Shown: positions 63,795-64,000 of the stretch, in pieces
Layout of the letters: the number at the start of each line of letters is the position of its first letter
Position numbering within the stretch: the stretch's first letter is position 1
Assembly (NCBI GenBank): GCA_903898755.1
Contig: CAIUGT010000051.1
Coordinates: forward strand, 1-64,000
Length of the DNA: 64,000 nucleotides
Origin: an uncultured bacterium
GTDB taxonomy: Bacteria > Planctomycetota > Phycisphaerae > Phycisphaerales > SM1A02
Direction: 5' to 3'
Position numbers and translations under genes: made by a program
Notes under the pieces: model-generated
Told to the model about the DNA's origin: nothing
The model's input: the letters and a program-made list of their open reading frames with translations, nothing else
The model's database searches: none

Positions 63795-64000
63795 GCAACG
63801 AATCAATGCCATCTCCCGCCGCTTCCGCCGCCATAAATGGTCGCAATAGTTTCGGCGCGTTCATGAAACTTTTTCGCATTTCAAACTCGCCCACCGTGGT
63901 GACAAACTCGCTTGTGGGCGCGGCGGTGGCAACAGCGGTCGCGCCAGGATCATTTGAAAACACCACACAGGTTGCAATTGTCACCGCGGGCGTTGTCATG
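63791..64000 (+). CDS. eboC: EboC-like UbiA-family prenyltransferase (5' part, cut by right edge)
   Basis: The 70 visible residues begin with MSNESMPSPAASAA and then show KLFRISNSPTVVTNSLVGAA, which fits the N-terminal helix of UbiA-type enzymes (the FRLP-like sequence before helix 1). EboC is the UbiA homologue of ebo clusters. The gene overlaps EboE by 4 nt and leaves the window. The catalytic NDxxD motif is not in view, so the family call relies on the start and the context. EboF would be expected further right. Confidence 0.7.
   Translation, partial: MSNESMPSPAASAAINGRNSFGAFMKLFRISNSPTVVTNSLVGAAVATAVAPGSFENTTQVAIVTAGVVM

Overview
This 64 kb window looks like an ordinary chromosomal stretch of a Planctomycetota bacterium, possibly Phycisphaerae. 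The clues are a Planctomycete-type cytochrome c domain behind a DUF2231-like membrane domain, a PEP-CTERM-like 'PTPGA' sorting tail, LL-diaminopimelate aminotransferase, a choice-of-anchor I protein, a stand-alone azurin-like cupredoxin, an outer-membrane barrel protein next to moxR, and few Shine-Dalgarno sequences. The phylum is inferred from gene content. There is no IS element, phage, CRISPR array or rRNA. Two tRNA genes are present, Arg(TCT) and Lys(TTT).

Layout. 0-4 kb: the 5' part of an HD-GYP phosphodiesterase, tRNA-Arg, a TSUP transporter and a membrane cytochrome c. 4.3-10.3 kb: DNA polymerase IV, a HEPN protein, paired CrcB fluoride channels, ChrA, a cation diffusion facilitator and a universal stress protein. 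10.3-16.4 kb: a leftward run holA-kup-devC-devA-devB (clamp-loader subunit, K+ uptake, ABC exporter). 16.4-25.7 kb: an isolated astB, two tandem clpP genes, a PAP2 phosphatase, moxR with an outer-membrane barrel gene, dapL, a methyltransferase, an M42 peptidase and a small unknown protein. 25.9-34.5 kb: a secreted tricorn-like protease, then SNF2 helicase-SWIM protein-pyrophosphatase behind tRNA-Lys. 34.7-43.2 kb: a Xer recombinase, purEK, an esterase, a lipoprotein, rlmE, pdxA and an MFS transporter.

The best candidate for an undescribed system is the leftward cluster at about 43.3-52.2 kb. It holds a GlmL/MutL-type ASKHA ATPase, a protein with a barrel-sandwich-like N-terminus and a KOW-like C-terminus, a DUF6754 membrane protein, three further membrane proteins joined by start/stop overlaps or 3-nt gaps, two small upstream proteins, and a secreted PEP-CTERM-like protein at the end. 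No B12-dependent mutase, the known companion of GlmL, lies in the window. I infer an ATP-driven membrane complex of unknown task.

The second cluster of interest runs from 56.9 kb off the right edge. It is a version of the ebo metabolite-trafficking locus (EboD-, EboB-, EboE- and EboC-like proteins plus a short unknown protein), with a 14-TM MFS exporter, a gamma-glutamyl hydrolase-like amidotransferase and a thioredoxin-fold protein inserted. Other points of note: the second ClpP has Asn in place of the catalytic Asp, a terminator-like hairpin pair sits between divergent genes at 4.1 kb, and a 29-bp imperfect palindrome lies upstream of the Xer gene.
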